Below are positions 1-7,995 of a stretch of 23,376 bases of DNA, in pieces. Position 1 is the stretch's first letter. Each line of letters opens with the position of its first letter. Below the pieces are notes generated by a model. It ran no database searches, was not told the origin of the DNA, and saw only the letters and a list, made by a program, of their open reading frames with translations. This stretch comes from Flavobacteriaceae bacterium (GTDB lineage Bacteria; Bacteroidota; Bacteroidia; Flavobacteriales; Flavobacteriaceae), in the NCBI GenBank assembly GCA_030613745.1, contig JAUWLK010000008.1, positions 1 to 23,376 of the forward strand, written 5' to 3'. A program made the position numbers and the translations under genes.

Positions 1-146
1 AAAGCATTTTGAAGTGCTAATTTTTTTTCATCTACCGAAAGAATATCTTTTCTTTTAGGTGCATGATTTATTGTCGCATCAAATTCTTTTAATTGAGGTA
101 ATTCATCAGGAATACCAATTAAGATTTGTTGTTTAAATGAGTTCAT
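1..146 (-). CDS. hutU: Urocanate hydratase, N-terminal fragment (cut by window edge)
   Basis: Only the first 48 codons are present; the frame is open to base 1, so the gene continues outside the window. The start is the ATG complementary to 144-146. The visible N-terminus has the pattern GIPDELPQ, then NHAPKRKDIL, then a DEKKLALQNAL-type helix. This matches my memory of the start of Bacteroidota urocanases, proteins of roughly 670 residues. Urocanase converts urocanate to imidazolonepropionate with bound NAD in histidine breakdown. The NAD-binding and catalytic regions lie outside the window, so the call rests on N-terminal similarity alone. The DUF5522 gene ends only 10 nt upstream, so the two are probably co-transcribed leftwards. 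Confidence 0.65.
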   Translation of the reverse strand, partial: MNSFKQQILIGIPDELPQLKEFDATINHAPKRKDILSVDEKKLALQNA

Positions 147-156
147 AAAATATTGT

Positions 157-318
157 TTAATAATTATGAGTTAAAGGATTAAAACCATACGGACAGTGTT
201 TACAGTCGCTTTTACAACAATATCCTCTTTTTAAGTGGTACTTTTCAGTAAAAACTTTGTACCCTTCTTTATTAATATAAAAATCTTCAGGTAATAATTC
301 ATTATTTGTAAAATTCAT
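157..318 (-). CDS. DUF5522 family small cysteine-rich protein (53 aa)
   Basis: This is a 53-residue cytoplasmic protein of unknown function. Its C-terminal third carries the family signature RGYCC-x3-C-x2-CPYGF, four cysteines that look like a small metal-binding or redox knuckle. The reading frame is open further upstream to 396, but a TAnnTTTG promoter box lies inside that extension at 323-330, four bases before the ATG at 318. The 53-residue form is therefore the likely product. The predicted mRNA would be leaderless. The gene is followed after 10 nt by the urocanase gene, which suggests one transcript, but I know of no defined link to histidine degradation. Confidence 0.8.
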   Translation of the reverse strand: MNFTNNELLPEDFYINKEGYKVFTEKYHLKRGYCCKSDCKHCPYGFNPLTHNY

Positions 319-322
319 TTTA

Positions 323-330
323 CAAAAATA
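323..330 (-). promoter_or_regulatory. -7 promoter box TATTTTTG of the DUF5522-hutU unit
   Basis: TATTTTTG on the minus strand is a perfect match to the Bacteroidota sigma-ABfr box TAnnTTTG. It lies exactly 4 nt before the ATG at 318, so transcription would begin at or next to the start codon. A clear -33 TTTG element was not assigned. Confidence 0.6.
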
Positions 331-362
331 ATTTATTGAATTGATTTTTGTACTTTTCAGAG

Positions 363-686
363 ATGTTAATTTTTTCAAAAATATTTCTAAGTTCACGATT
401 TAATGCAATGGCAATTTGGCCATTTATAATTTTGAATGATAAGAAATTAAAGTATGATAAAATTATATTAAATCACGAAAAAATTCATCTAAAACAACAA
501 ATTGAAATGTTGTTGGTATTCTTTTTTATTTGGTATGTAATTGAATTTATAGTTAGGTTGCTAATCTGTAGGAGTTGGATAAAAGCATATTACAGCATAA
601 GTTTTGAAAAAGAAGCATATGAAAATGAGCAAAATCTTACTTATATTCGCCAAAGGAATTTTTGGAATTTTTTAAAATATTTATAA
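363..686 (+). CDS. Small HExxH membrane protein (107 aa), putative minimal zinc peptidase-like
   Basis: This is a conserved Bacteroidota protein without an assigned function, as far as I recognise. Residues 38-42 are HEKIH, an HExxH zinc motif in the context NHEKIHLKQQ. A hydrophobic segment covers about 50-68. About 40 residues after the motif comes FEKEAYENE, the kind of glutamate-rich stretch that provides the third zinc ligand in M48/M56-type peptidases. The protein is far shorter than those families. The ATG at 363 is preferred to an in-frame TTG at 348, because 343-350 (GATTTTTG) resembles a -7 box with one mismatch. The stop at 684-686 directly abuts the GTG of the next gene, so translation is probably coupled. 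Confidence 0.7.
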   Translation: MLIFSKIFLSSRFNAMAIWPFIILNDKKLKYDKIILNHEKIHLKQQIEMLLVFFFIWYVIEFIVRLLICRSWIKAYYSISFEKEAYENEQNLTYIRQRNFWNFLKYL

Positions 687-1619
687 GTGGTATTTGTAAC
701 GAATAATATTGAAAATCAACAAGTTTTTTTATCTGAATTAGAAAGGTTTGGAGTAAATCTTTTTATCAAAAGAGAAGATCAGATTCATCCTTTTATTTCT
801 GGTAATAAATATCGAAAATTAAAATATAATATTTTTAAGGCTCAAGAAGAAAAACACGATACCTTGCTTACTTTTGGAGGTGCTTTTTCAAATCATATTA
901 GCGCTGTTGCCTTTGCAGGGAAAGAATTTGGATTTAAAACTATAGGAATTATTAGAGGAGAAGAACTAGGTAATGATTTAAAGAATACGTTACAACAAAA
1001 TCCTACATTAAATGCAGCTAATAAACATGGTATGCAATTTGAATTTGTTACCAGAAGTGATTATAGGTTAAAAAACACAGAAGAGTTTATTGAAAAATTA
1101 AAGGATAAATTTGGTAATTTTTATTTGATCCCTGAAGGAGGTACAAATAATTTGGCAATTAGAGGTTGTGAAGAAATTTTAAAACTAGGTGATGAGAGTT
1201 TTGATATTGTTTGTTCTGCTATTGGAACAGGAGGAACCATTTCAGGTATAATTAACTCTATTAATAAAAACCAAAAAGTTTTGGGGTTTCCGGCATTGAA
1301 AGGAGATTTTTTAGCTAAAGAAATAAAAAAATACACAATACAAGGTAAGAAATGGAGTTTAATAACTGATTATCATTTTGGAGGTTTTGCAAAAATAAAT
1401 GGAGATTTAGTTAATTTTATCAATCAGTTTAAATTGGAAACCTCTATACCTTTAGATCCTATATATACCGGTAAGATGATGTACGGCTTAGTTGATTTAA
1501 TTAAGAAAGGGTTTTTTAAGAAAGGAACGAATATTTTAGCAATACACACAGGTGGTTTGCAAGGAATTGATGGAATGAATAATTATTTAAAACAAAAACA
1601 ATTGCCTTTAATTCAATAA
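687..1619 (+). CDS. PLP-dependent deaminase, ACC deaminase/D-cysteine desulfhydrase family
   Basis: This 310-residue fold-type II PLP enzyme is the expected size for the family. SGNKYRKLKYN at about 38-48 contains the Schiff-base lysine (K41). GGAFSNH at 64-70 contains the conserved Ser68, 27 residues later, which matches the K51/S78 spacing of characterised members. GTGGTISG is the glycine loop that holds the PLP phosphate. Members open cyclopropane-carboxylate or release sulfide and pyruvate from D-cysteine; sequence alone does not decide between them. The start is GTG directly after the preceding stop, and no ATG occurs until well inside the domain. Its stop overlaps the next ATG by one base (TAATG). 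Cytoplasmic. Confidence 0.85.
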   Translation: MVFVTNNIENQQVFLSELERFGVNLFIKREDQIHPFISGNKYRKLKYNIFKAQEEKHDTLLTFGGAFSNHISAVAFAGKEFGFKTIGIIRGEELGNDLKNTLQQNPTLNAANKHGMQFEFVTRSDYRLKNTEEFIEKLKDKFGNFYLIPEGGTNNLAIRGCEEILKLGDESFDIVCSAIGTGGTISGIINSINKNQKVLGFPALKGDFLAKEIKKYTIQGKKWSLITDYHFGGFAKINGDLVNFINQFKLETSIPLDPIYTGKMMYGLVDLIKKGFFKKGTNILAIHTGGLQGIDGMNNYLKQKQLPLIQ

Positions 1620-2443
1620 TGAAAAAATTAATATTATTCATATCAATCATTCTTGTTAGCTTATTATCAAGCTGTGGATCATCAAAAAAGATGACTTCTT
1701 CTTCAGATAGAAATGTAAATGGTATATCAGAAGAATTAAAAAGAGAGAAAAGAATTTATGCTGATAGCAATCTGTTTTTTCAAAAATTTAAAAATAACAA
1801 TTCAAATTTGAATCACTACACAATAGATTATATTGAAAAATATAAAAATATTGCCATTGAAAAAATGATAGAATATAAAATTCCGGCAAGTATTACTTTG
1901 TCACAAGGAATTTTAGAATCCGGAAACGGTAGAAGTGAACTTTCTAGAAAATCTAACAATCATTTTGGTATAAAATGCCATAAAGATTGGAAAGGTAAAA
2001 AAGTGCGTTATGATGATGACAGGAGACGAGAGTGTTTTAGGAAGTATGATAATCCTGTAGGTTCATTCAATGATCATTCACTGTTTTTAACAACTAGAGG
2101 TAGATATGCATTTTTGTTTGATTTAAAACAAGATAATTACAAGGGCTGGGCTAAGGGATTAAAAAAAGCTGGTTATGCAACTGATAGAAAGTATCCTACA
2201 AAATTGATTAACCTTATTGAAGATTATCATTTAAATGAATACGACAAACTGGTTTTAAAATCTAAAAACAAGCGATACAATTATAAAGAGAAAGAGCCTG
2301 TTGTTTATATTACTGTGAATAAAGGAGATACACTGTATTCTATTGCTAAAAATAATGATATAACAGTTGAAGAATTAAAAAAATACAACCATTTAATTTC
2401 AAATGAAATTAGTATTGGTCAGAAGCTGTATCTTTCAAAGTAA
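1619..2443 (+). CDS. Glucosaminidase lipoprotein with C-terminal LysM domain
   Basis: This is a peptidoglycan hydrolase of the FlgJ/AtlA glucosaminidase family (GH73-like). Residues 1-18 form a signal peptide ending in a lipobox (LSSC, Cys19), so it is probably a lipid-anchored envelope protein. The catalytic domain covers about 68-212. It includes ILESGNGRSEL with the likely catalytic Glu100, SNNHFGIKC, and a WAKGLKKAGYATD stretch typical of the family. A single LysM domain at about 228-273 (VNKGDTLYSIAKNN to IGQKLYLS) should bind glycan strands. The start codon overlaps the stop of the PLP enzyme by one base. A strong hairpin ends the operon 26 nt downstream. Confidence 0.9.
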   Translation: MKKLILFISIILVSLLSSCGSSKKMTSSSDRNVNGISEELKREKRIYADSNLFFQKFKNNNSNLNHYTIDYIEKYKNIAIEKMIEYKIPASITLSQGILESGNGRSELSRKSNNHFGIKCHKDWKGKKVRYDDDRRRECFRKYDNPVGSFNDHSLFLTTRGRYAFLFDLKQDNYKGWAKGLKKAGYATDRKYPTKLINLIEDYHLNEYDKLVLKSKNKRYNYKEKEPVVYITVNKGDTLYSIAKNNDITVEELKKYNHLISNEISIGQKLYLSK

Positions 2444-2468
2444 CAGAGTCTTTTTTCAAAAGAATTAA

Positions 2469-2498
2469 AAAAACTACCCATTTACACAGGTAGTTTTT
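2469..2498. terminator. Bidirectional intrinsic terminator
   Basis: A perfect 10-bp stem (AAAAACTACC, a 10-nt loop, GGTAGTTTTT) lies between two convergent genes. The A-run on one side and T-run on the other make it suitable in both directions: for the glucosaminidase operon and for the Spy-like gene. Confidence 0.85.
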
Positions 2499-2544
2499 AA
2501 TTCAAACTCAAAACTAATCTAATTATAATTTTTTTGATGATTTA

Positions 2545-2991
2545 TTAGTTTATTTTTCTTCTGGGTTTTCCTTTATATTGACTACGCTTTTTGGAAGTAT
2601 TCATCATTTTGCGTTTTTGAAAATTATTCCATTGCTCAAATTGACTTTCCGTTAAAATATTTTTCATTTCTTTGTGAAATACCAGTTGATTATCTAATCT
2701 TTCATTTATCATTTTGAATCGTTCATCTGAAGTTGGTTTTGTACTACTTTCTTTCATGGTTTTGTACATCTCCATTCTCTTTTTTCGAATAGTTGCTTGT
2801 TTCTTGTTAATCTTTAAAATTTGTTTTTGTTGTACAGAGCTTAAATCTAAACTTAGAGCCATTCTTTTGGTTAGTAGTATTGCATGTTGTTCAGGACTGA
2901 AATTATTAAATTTTGATTTTGTATAAGATCTTTCTTGTGCGAAAGTAAAAACTGTAAATCCTATTAGGATGATGGTCATTATTTTTTTCAT
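2545..2991 (-). CDS. Spy/CpxP-like periplasmic protein
   Basis: This 148-residue protein starts with a signal peptide (about 1-18, ending TFAQ). The rest is highly charged and helical. It contains an L-TESQ-FEQW segment near residue 116 and an earlier LSSVQQKQILKI segment near 52. These resemble the paired LTxxQ motifs of the Spy/CpxP superfamily of periplasmic chaperone and stress-sensor proteins. The C-terminal 30 residues are strongly basic (KKRSQYKGKPRRKIN), which suggests contact with nucleic acid, phospholipid or acidic polymer. Function in this lineage is unknown. It stands alone, convergent with the glucosaminidase operon, and no clear TAnnTTTG box was found upstream. Confidence 0.7.
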   Translation of the reverse strand: MKKIMTIILIGFTVFTFAQERSYTKSKFNNFSPEQHAILLTKRMALSLDLSSVQQKQILKINKKQATIRKKRMEMYKTMKESSTKPTSDERFKMINERLDNQLVFHKEMKNILTESQFEQWNNFQKRKMMNTSKKRSQYKGKPRRKIN

Positions 2992-3070
2992 GATATTTAA
3001 TTTTAAATGATTTAATATTTGTTGCTATGACTATTATAATTGAAATAGGTTTAAGTACTTTTTATTAAAA

Positions 3071-3099
3071 TTTTGTTAATAATTAAAATAATATCTTAG
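3071..3099 (+). promoter_or_regulatory. Candidate promoter of the alpha/beta hydrolase gene
   Basis: TTTTG at 3071-3075 followed 16 nt later by TATCTTAG at 3092-3099, one mismatch from TAnnTTTG, gives a plausible -33/-7 pair. It would leave a leader of about 35-40 nt before the ATG at 3142. The match is imperfect. Confidence 0.35.
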
Positions 3100-3141
3100 A
3101 GAAAAGATTTACTAACAACAACAGTACACATACTTAACGTT

Positions 3142-4113
3142 ATGCTTAATCAAAAAAATGAAACAATGAAATTTGTAGCTAAACTTTTTAAAATTACCTT
3201 TTTTACTATATTAGCTTTAGTAGTTCTTGTTTTAATTTTTTTTGGACATAAAGATAGGTCTGTAAATGAACTGAAAGCCAATTATGCAACTCCTCCTTCT
3301 GATTTCATTCAAATTGATGGTATGGATGTTCATTATCGTGATGAAGGAAGTACTGTAGATACTTTACCAATAGTTTTGATTCATGGTACAGGTTCAAGTT
3401 TGCATACATTTGATGAGTGGGTAGCTGTATTGAAAAGTGAAAAACGAATTGTAAGGTTGGACTTACCTGGTTTTGGGTTGACAGGACCATTTCCTGACCG
3501 ACATTATTCAATTGATAATTATGTTATTTTTATTGAAAATTTTTTATCATCAAAAGGAATCAAAAAATGTGTTTTAGGTGGAAATTCTTTAGGAGGGCAG
3601 ATTGCATGGCAATTTACAGTCAAAAATCCAGAAGTAGTTGATAAGCTAATTTTGATTGATGCTGCGGGTTATCCTTTGGAGTCTAAAAGTGTTCCGATAG
3701 CTTTTACAATGGCTCGCACACCTATTTTGAATAAACTTATGACTTTTATTACACCTCGATTTATGGTACAAAAAAGTGTAGAAAATGTGTATGCAGATAA
3801 AACAAAAGTTACTGAAGCTCTTATTGACAGGTATTTTGAACTTACTTTAAGAGAAGGTAATCGTCAAGCTTTAATAGATAGAATGACTATAAGAATGGAT
3901 ACAAGCGCACTTCAACTTATTAATAAAATTCAGCAACCCACACTTGTCCTTTGGGGTGAACAAGATTTGTTGATTCCTGTCAAAAATGCTCACCGTTTTC
4001 ACGATGATTTACCAAATGACACTTTGGTTATTTTAAAAAATATTGGACATGTGCCAATGGAAGAAAATCCACAAAAAAGTTTAGTTACTATTTTGGCTTT
4101 TTTGAAACAATGA
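3142..4113 (+). CDS. Membrane-anchored alpha/beta hydrolase
   Basis: This 323-residue protein has one N-terminal transmembrane segment (about 17-35) followed by a complete alpha/beta hydrolase domain. The oxyanion strand IVLIHGTGSS (77-86), the nucleophile elbow GGNSLGG with Ser149, the acid in LWGEQDLLIP (Asp275) and the histidine in IGHVPMEENP (His303) form a full catalytic triad, so it should be active. The domain probably faces the periplasm, anchored in the inner membrane. The substrate cannot be read; relatives include esterases, epoxide hydrolases and C-C bond hydrolases. A second in-frame ATG at codon 9 could be the true start; either keeps the membrane segment. It appears monocistronic. 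Confidence 0.85.
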   Translation: MLNQKNETMKFVAKLFKITFFTILALVVLVLIFFGHKDRSVNELKANYATPPSDFIQIDGMDVHYRDEGSTVDTLPIVLIHGTGSSLHTFDEWVAVLKSEKRIVRLDLPGFGLTGPFPDRHYSIDNYVIFIENFLSSKGIKKCVLGGNSLGGQIAWQFTVKNPEVVDKLILIDAAGYPLESKSVPIAFTMARTPILNKLMTFITPRFMVQKSVENVYADKTKVTEALIDRYFELTLREGNRQALIDRMTIRMDTSALQLINKIQQPTLVLWGEQDLLIPVKNAHRFHDDLPNDTLVILKNIGHVPMEENPQKSLVTILAFLKQ

Positions 4114-4286
4114 GTAATTTAATAAAATGTTATTTTTAAATTGAACGAAAGAGTACAATTACACTGGAAAACCGAGCTTTTCAACGGCTATAATTCAGCA
4201 TGATAAAAAGCTTTAAATGAAAATAATTTTCAAATTTAAATTTTATGAGCCTTAGTGTCATTATAGAATGTTTTTCGAAATAGCAT

Positions 4287-4294
4287 TACCTTTG
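4287..4294 (+). promoter_or_regulatory. -7 promoter box TACCTTTG of the ygiQ-type gene
   Basis: Perfect TAnnTTTG box, exactly 4 nt before the ATG at 4299. This predicts a transcript beginning at or beside the start codon. Confidence 0.6.
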
Positions 4295-4298
4295 CAAA

Positions 4299-6266
4299 AT
4301 GAATGAAACACATCAACTTTCTGATTGGTTGCCAACTACTAATAAAGAAGTTAAGATTAGGGGCTGGGAAGCATTAGATGTCATTATTTTTAGTGGTGAT
4401 GCCTATGTTGACCATGCGGCATTTGGTCCTGCTGTTTTAGGACGTATTTTAGAAAGTTTTGGTTTACGTGTTGCAATCGTTCCACAACCTAGTGTACATG
4501 ATAACTTACAGGATTTTGAAAAATTAGGAGCACCTAAATTGTTTTTTGCTGTTACCGCTGGGGCGATGGATTCAATGGTAAGTAATTATACGGCCAGTAA
4601 ACGAAAAAGAGATAAAGATGCCTATACACCAAATGGAGATAAAGGATTTAGGCCTGATTACGCAGCTACGATTTATTCAAAAATATTAAAAGAAAAATTC
4701 CCGGATGTTCCTGTGGTTGTTGGCGGAATTGAGGCTTCTTTGCGAAGAGTAACTCATTATGATTATTGGAGTGATTCTTTAAAACCAAATATTTTAACCG
4801 ATTCAAATGCTGATTTGTTGGTTTACGGAATGGGTGAACAACCTTTACGGGAAGTAGTTGAACTGCTTCAAAAAGGAGTTCCTTTTAACTCATTGAAAAC
4901 AATTAAACAAACTGCGTTTTTATCAAAAATTGATGAAAATTTACCTGCAAATAAAAACTGGGGAGAGGTTGAAATTCACTCACATGAAGCATGTTTAAAG
5001 GATAAGAAAATTTTCGCATCTAATTTTAAAATCATTGAACAGGAATCCAATAAGATTTACGGTAGAAGAATTTTACAAAAAGTAAAAGGAAAAACATTGG
5101 TTATTAATCCGCCATATCCTACAATGACCGAAAATGAAATTGATGCTTCTTATGATTTGCCTTATACAAGGTTGCCTCACCCTAAGTACAATAAACGAGG
5201 TCCAATACCAGCTTATGAAATGATTAAATTTTCTATAAATATTCATAGAGGATGTTTTGGTGGTTGTAGTTTTTGTACAATTTCTGCACATCAAGGAAAA
5301 TTTATTGCGAGTAGGAGTAAAGAGTCCATCTTAAAAGAGGTTGATAAGGTAACCCAAATGCCCGATTTTAAAGGCTATTTATCAGATATTGGAGGTCCTT
5401 CTGCCAATATGTATAAAATGAAAGGTAAAATACAGAGTATTTGTGATAAATGTGTAGCACCATCTTGTATATCACCGGTAATTTGTTATAATTTAGATAC
5501 TTCACATAAACCACTTACCGAAATTTATCAGGCGGTAGATAAGCACCCTAAAATAAAAAAATCATTTATAGGAAGTGGAATACGTTATGATATGTTGGTG
5601 CCAGAATTTAATAAAAATGCTGATAAAAAAGAATTAGAAGAGTATACTGAGGAGGTTATAACCAATCATGTTTCTGGTAGATTAAAAGTTGCACCGGAAC
5701 ATACATCAGATGCTGTGCTTAAATTAATGCGAAAACCATCATTTAAATATTTCCATAAATTCAAAAACACATTTGATAGAATAAATAAAAGGAAGAAATT
5801 GAACTTACAATTGATTCCATATTTTATATCAAATCATCCTGCTTGTGAGTTAGAAGACATGGCAAATCTTGCTGCTGAAACTAAGGATATGGGTTTTCAA
5901 CTTGAGCAAGTACAGGGTTTTACCCCAACTCCAATGACAGTTGCAACAGTTATTTATTACAGTGGATATCATCCTTATACATTGAAAAAAACCTATGCGC
6001 CAAAATCTAAGAAAGATAAAGATGAACAACATCGTTTTTTCTTTTGGTATAAAAAAGAAAATAGAAATTGGATTAAAAATACTTTACAAAAAGTAAATCG
6101 TAATGATTTAGTAGAGAAATTATTGGGTTTTGAAAGAGGGGATTTTAGGAAAGGGAATATAAAAAGAAAAAATAATTCCGATAAAAATCGAATTCTAAAA
6201 AAGTCAAAACATAACGATTTTGTAAGTGTTTTACCTAAACCCAAAAGAAAAAAAAGAAGGAGGTAA
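4299..6266 (+). CDS. ygiQ: YgiQ family radical SAM protein
   Basis: This 655-residue protein matches the UPF0313/YgiQ radical SAM family in length and order of parts. The N-terminal domain holds VDHAAFGPAVLGRILE (about 38-52) and VVGGIEASLRR (about 140-150), typical of these proteins. The cluster motif RGCFGGCSFC gives Cys319, Cys323 and Cys326 for the [4Fe-4S] cluster. A further cysteine group, SICDKCVAPSC, follows. APEHTSD and EQVQGFTPTPMT are conserved late motifs. The last 40 residues are strongly basic, ending KPKRKKRRR, which could bind RNA. The reaction is not known to me. It is a single gene with its own promoter. Confidence 0.92.
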   Translation: MNETHQLSDWLPTTNKEVKIRGWEALDVIIFSGDAYVDHAAFGPAVLGRILESFGLRVAIVPQPSVHDNLQDFEKLGAPKLFFAVTAGAMDSMVSNYTASKRKRDKDAYTPNGDKGFRPDYAATIYSKILKEKFPDVPVVVGGIEASLRRVTHYDYWSDSLKPNILTDSNADLLVYGMGEQPLREVVELLQKGVPFNSLKTIKQTAFLSKIDENLPANKNWGEVEIHSHEACLKDKKIFASNFKIIEQESNKIYGRRILQKVKGKTLVINPPYPTMTENEIDASYDLPYTRLPHPKYNKRGPIPAYEMIKFSINIHRGCFGGCSFCTISAHQGKFIASRSKESILKEVDKVTQMPDFKGYLSDIGGPSANMYKMKGKIQSICDKCVAPSCISPVICYNLDTSHKPLTEIYQAVDKHPKIKKSFIGSGIRYDMLVPEFNKNADKKELEEYTEEVITNHVSGRLKVAPEHTSDAVLKLMRKPSFKYFHKFKNTFDRINKRKKLNLQLIPYFISNHPACELEDMANLAAETKDMGFQLEQVQGFTPTPMTVATVIYYSGYHPYTLKKTYAPKSKKDKDEQHRFFFWYKKENRNWIKNTLQKVNRNDLVEKLLGFERGDFRKGNIKRKNNSDKNRILKKSKHNDFVSVLPKPKRKKRRR

Positions 6267-6297
6267 AATTTGATTCTAATTTAAAATGTAATTTTAT

Positions 6298-6305
6298 TAT
6301 TTTTG
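6298..6305 (+). promoter_or_regulatory. -7 promoter box TATTTTTG of the mscS-type gene
   Basis: Perfect TAnnTTTG box followed by TGGT and then ATG at 6310, again a 4-nt gap. It shows the channel gene has its own promoter despite lying only 43 nt after the ygiQ-type gene. Confidence 0.6.
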
Positions 6306-6309
6306 TGGT

Positions 6310-7980
6310 ATGAAAAAACTATTCTTTTTATTTCTTTTTATTTCCTCATTTATTTTTGCACAAAATAATGTTAAAGTTGATTTGAGTAACCCGAATGCTA
6401 CTTTATATACTCATTTATATTTTTTAATGCCAGATAGTTATGATATTGCTAAGGCATCAACTACAATTAATGGTTTATCGAAAAAGGAGGCAAATGAAAA
6501 GGCAAAAAAAATAAAAGCGATTTTAGACGGAAAGGGTTTAAAAATAGATTTTGATGAAGTGCCTAAAGATGCCAATTATTTGGATACAATTTCTGAATCA
6601 GATTTGGCCATTGATAAAGTATTGAATCGCTATGCTCCTTTTCCAATAAGATTACCTGAGGTTTATGTTGAAAAAATAGGAAGTAGATGGTATTTTTCAA
6701 AAGAAACAATAGAAAAAATAGATGGGATTTATGCAGATACTTTTACTTGGGAATTTACATGGTTTGAAAATAAATTTCCAAAACTATTTGAAGAAACAGT
6801 ATTTGGTTTACTGATTTGGAAACCAATAAGTACAATTTTACTAATAATAATATGTATAATCTTATATTTTATTCTAAATCCAATAATATTTTTTATTCTT
6901 AAAAATATTCAAAAATTATTTCTAAAAAAAACAATTTATAAGTCTTCTGATTTGCTTCATGAATTAGCACGTCCAATAGTATTTATTTTTATTATTAGGT
7001 TTATAAGAAATGTACTCCCTTCATTTCAATTATTAAATTTCAATGCTTATTTGTTAATAGGTATCAATATTGCTGAAACAATATTTTGGATTTTTCTTTT
7101 CACAAAATTAATGAAACTAAGTATAAGTATATATGATGATTTAACTAAAGAATCACATTCAAAATTAGAAAAGCAATTAGCACCAATCTTACATAAATTA
7201 TTACTTGGAATAATTATTTTTATAGGATTTTTACACATTTTAACCATATTTGGTGTAAACCCTACAACTGTACTAGCAGGAGCATCTATAGGTGGTATTG
7301 CTATTGCTTTTGCTGCACAAGATTCAGTTAAAAATTTAATAGGAACGATAGTAATATTTTTAGATAAACCTTTTCATTTGGGTGATTGGGTGGTAATAGG
7401 TGGAGTAGAAGGATCTGTTGAAAAAGTAGGTTTTAGATCAACTAAAATAAGAGCGGCAGACACAACAATGTTTCAAATACCAAATAGTTTAGTTTCTGAA
7501 GCAGAAATTAATAATAAAGGCTTAAGAATTTACAGACGTTATAATACTGAATTAGGTATTCGATATGATACACCACCTAAATTAATAGAGGCATTTGTAA
7601 ATGGTATTAGAGAAATTATTGTAGAACATCCCAATACGAGAAGTGAATCTTATAATGTTGAATTTACTGGTTTTGGTGACTCTGCTTTATTGATAATGGT
7701 AAATGTATATTTTAAACATTTAGATTGGGGAGGTGAACAGTCATCTAAACACAGGTTACATATCGCAATAGTTAAATTGGCTGCAGCATTAGGCGTTGAA
7801 TTTGCATTCCCTTCTTCAACATTAATGATTGAACAGTTACCCGGAAAAGAATCTTTGGCTGTCAAATACAATACAAACGAAAAAGATATTAATAACAGTG
7901 TAAAATCAGTATTAGATGAATTTAAAGAAATGGATCATAAAATTGATCCAAACATCTCGTCTACTCCTCATGATGACTAG
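6310..7980 (+). CDS. MscS family mechanosensitive channel with periplasmic N-terminal domain
   Basis: This 556-residue inner-membrane channel should open under membrane tension to release solutes during hypo-osmotic shock. A signal peptide (1-18) precedes a periplasmic region of about 140 residues that I do not recognise. Hydrophobic segments fall near 166-200, 218-236, 243-268 and 295-315. The pore helix is VLAGASIGGIAIAFAAQ (about 321-337), the Gly/Ala-packed TM3 of MscS. It leads into DKPFHLGDWVVIGG and VEKVGFRSTKIR of the beta domain, then the alpha/beta cage. It is longer than E. coli MscS (286 aa) because of the N-terminal part. The C-terminal 40 residues are polar and probably disordered. 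Confidence 0.92.
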   Translation: MKKLFFLFLFISSFIFAQNNVKVDLSNPNATLYTHLYFLMPDSYDIAKASTTINGLSKKEANEKAKKIKAILDGKGLKIDFDEVPKDANYLDTISESDLAIDKVLNRYAPFPIRLPEVYVEKIGSRWYFSKETIEKIDGIYADTFTWEFTWFENKFPKLFEETVFGLLIWKPISTILLIIICIILYFILNPIIFFILKNIQKLFLKKTIYKSSDLLHELARPIVFIFIIRFIRNVLPSFQLLNFNAYLLIGINIAETIFWIFLFTKLMKLSISIYDDLTKESHSKLEKQLAPILHKLLLGIIIFIGFLHILTIFGVNPTTVLAGASIGGIAIAFAAQDSVKNLIGTIVIFLDKPFHLGDWVVIGGVEGSVEKVGFRSTKIRAADTTMFQIPNSLVSEAEINNKGLRIYRRYNTELGIRYDTPPKLIEAFVNGIREIIVEHPNTRSESYNVEFTGFGDSALLIMVNVYFKHLDWGGEQSSKHRLHIAIVKLAAALGVEFAFPSSTLMIEQLPGKESLAVKYNTNEKDINNSVKSVLDEFKEMDHKIDPNISSTPHDD

Positions 7981-7995
7981 TTGAATTGATTAAAT

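Noticed and set aside
4129..4203. Short open stretch with protein-like reading (about 24 codons, containing VQLHWKTELFNG)
   Set aside because: No start codon, preceded by a stop, no promoter and no recognisable family; kept only as a possible gene remnant.
5073..6244. Leftward open frames opposite the ygiQ-type gene
   Set aside because: Low-complexity shadows with no family features; the plus-strand radical SAM frame is unbroken.
6259..6263. GGAGG as a Shine-Dalgarno site for the mscS-type gene
   Set aside because: It lies inside the last codons of the ygiQ-type gene and 46 nt before the ATG; Bacteroidota genes here do not use such sites.
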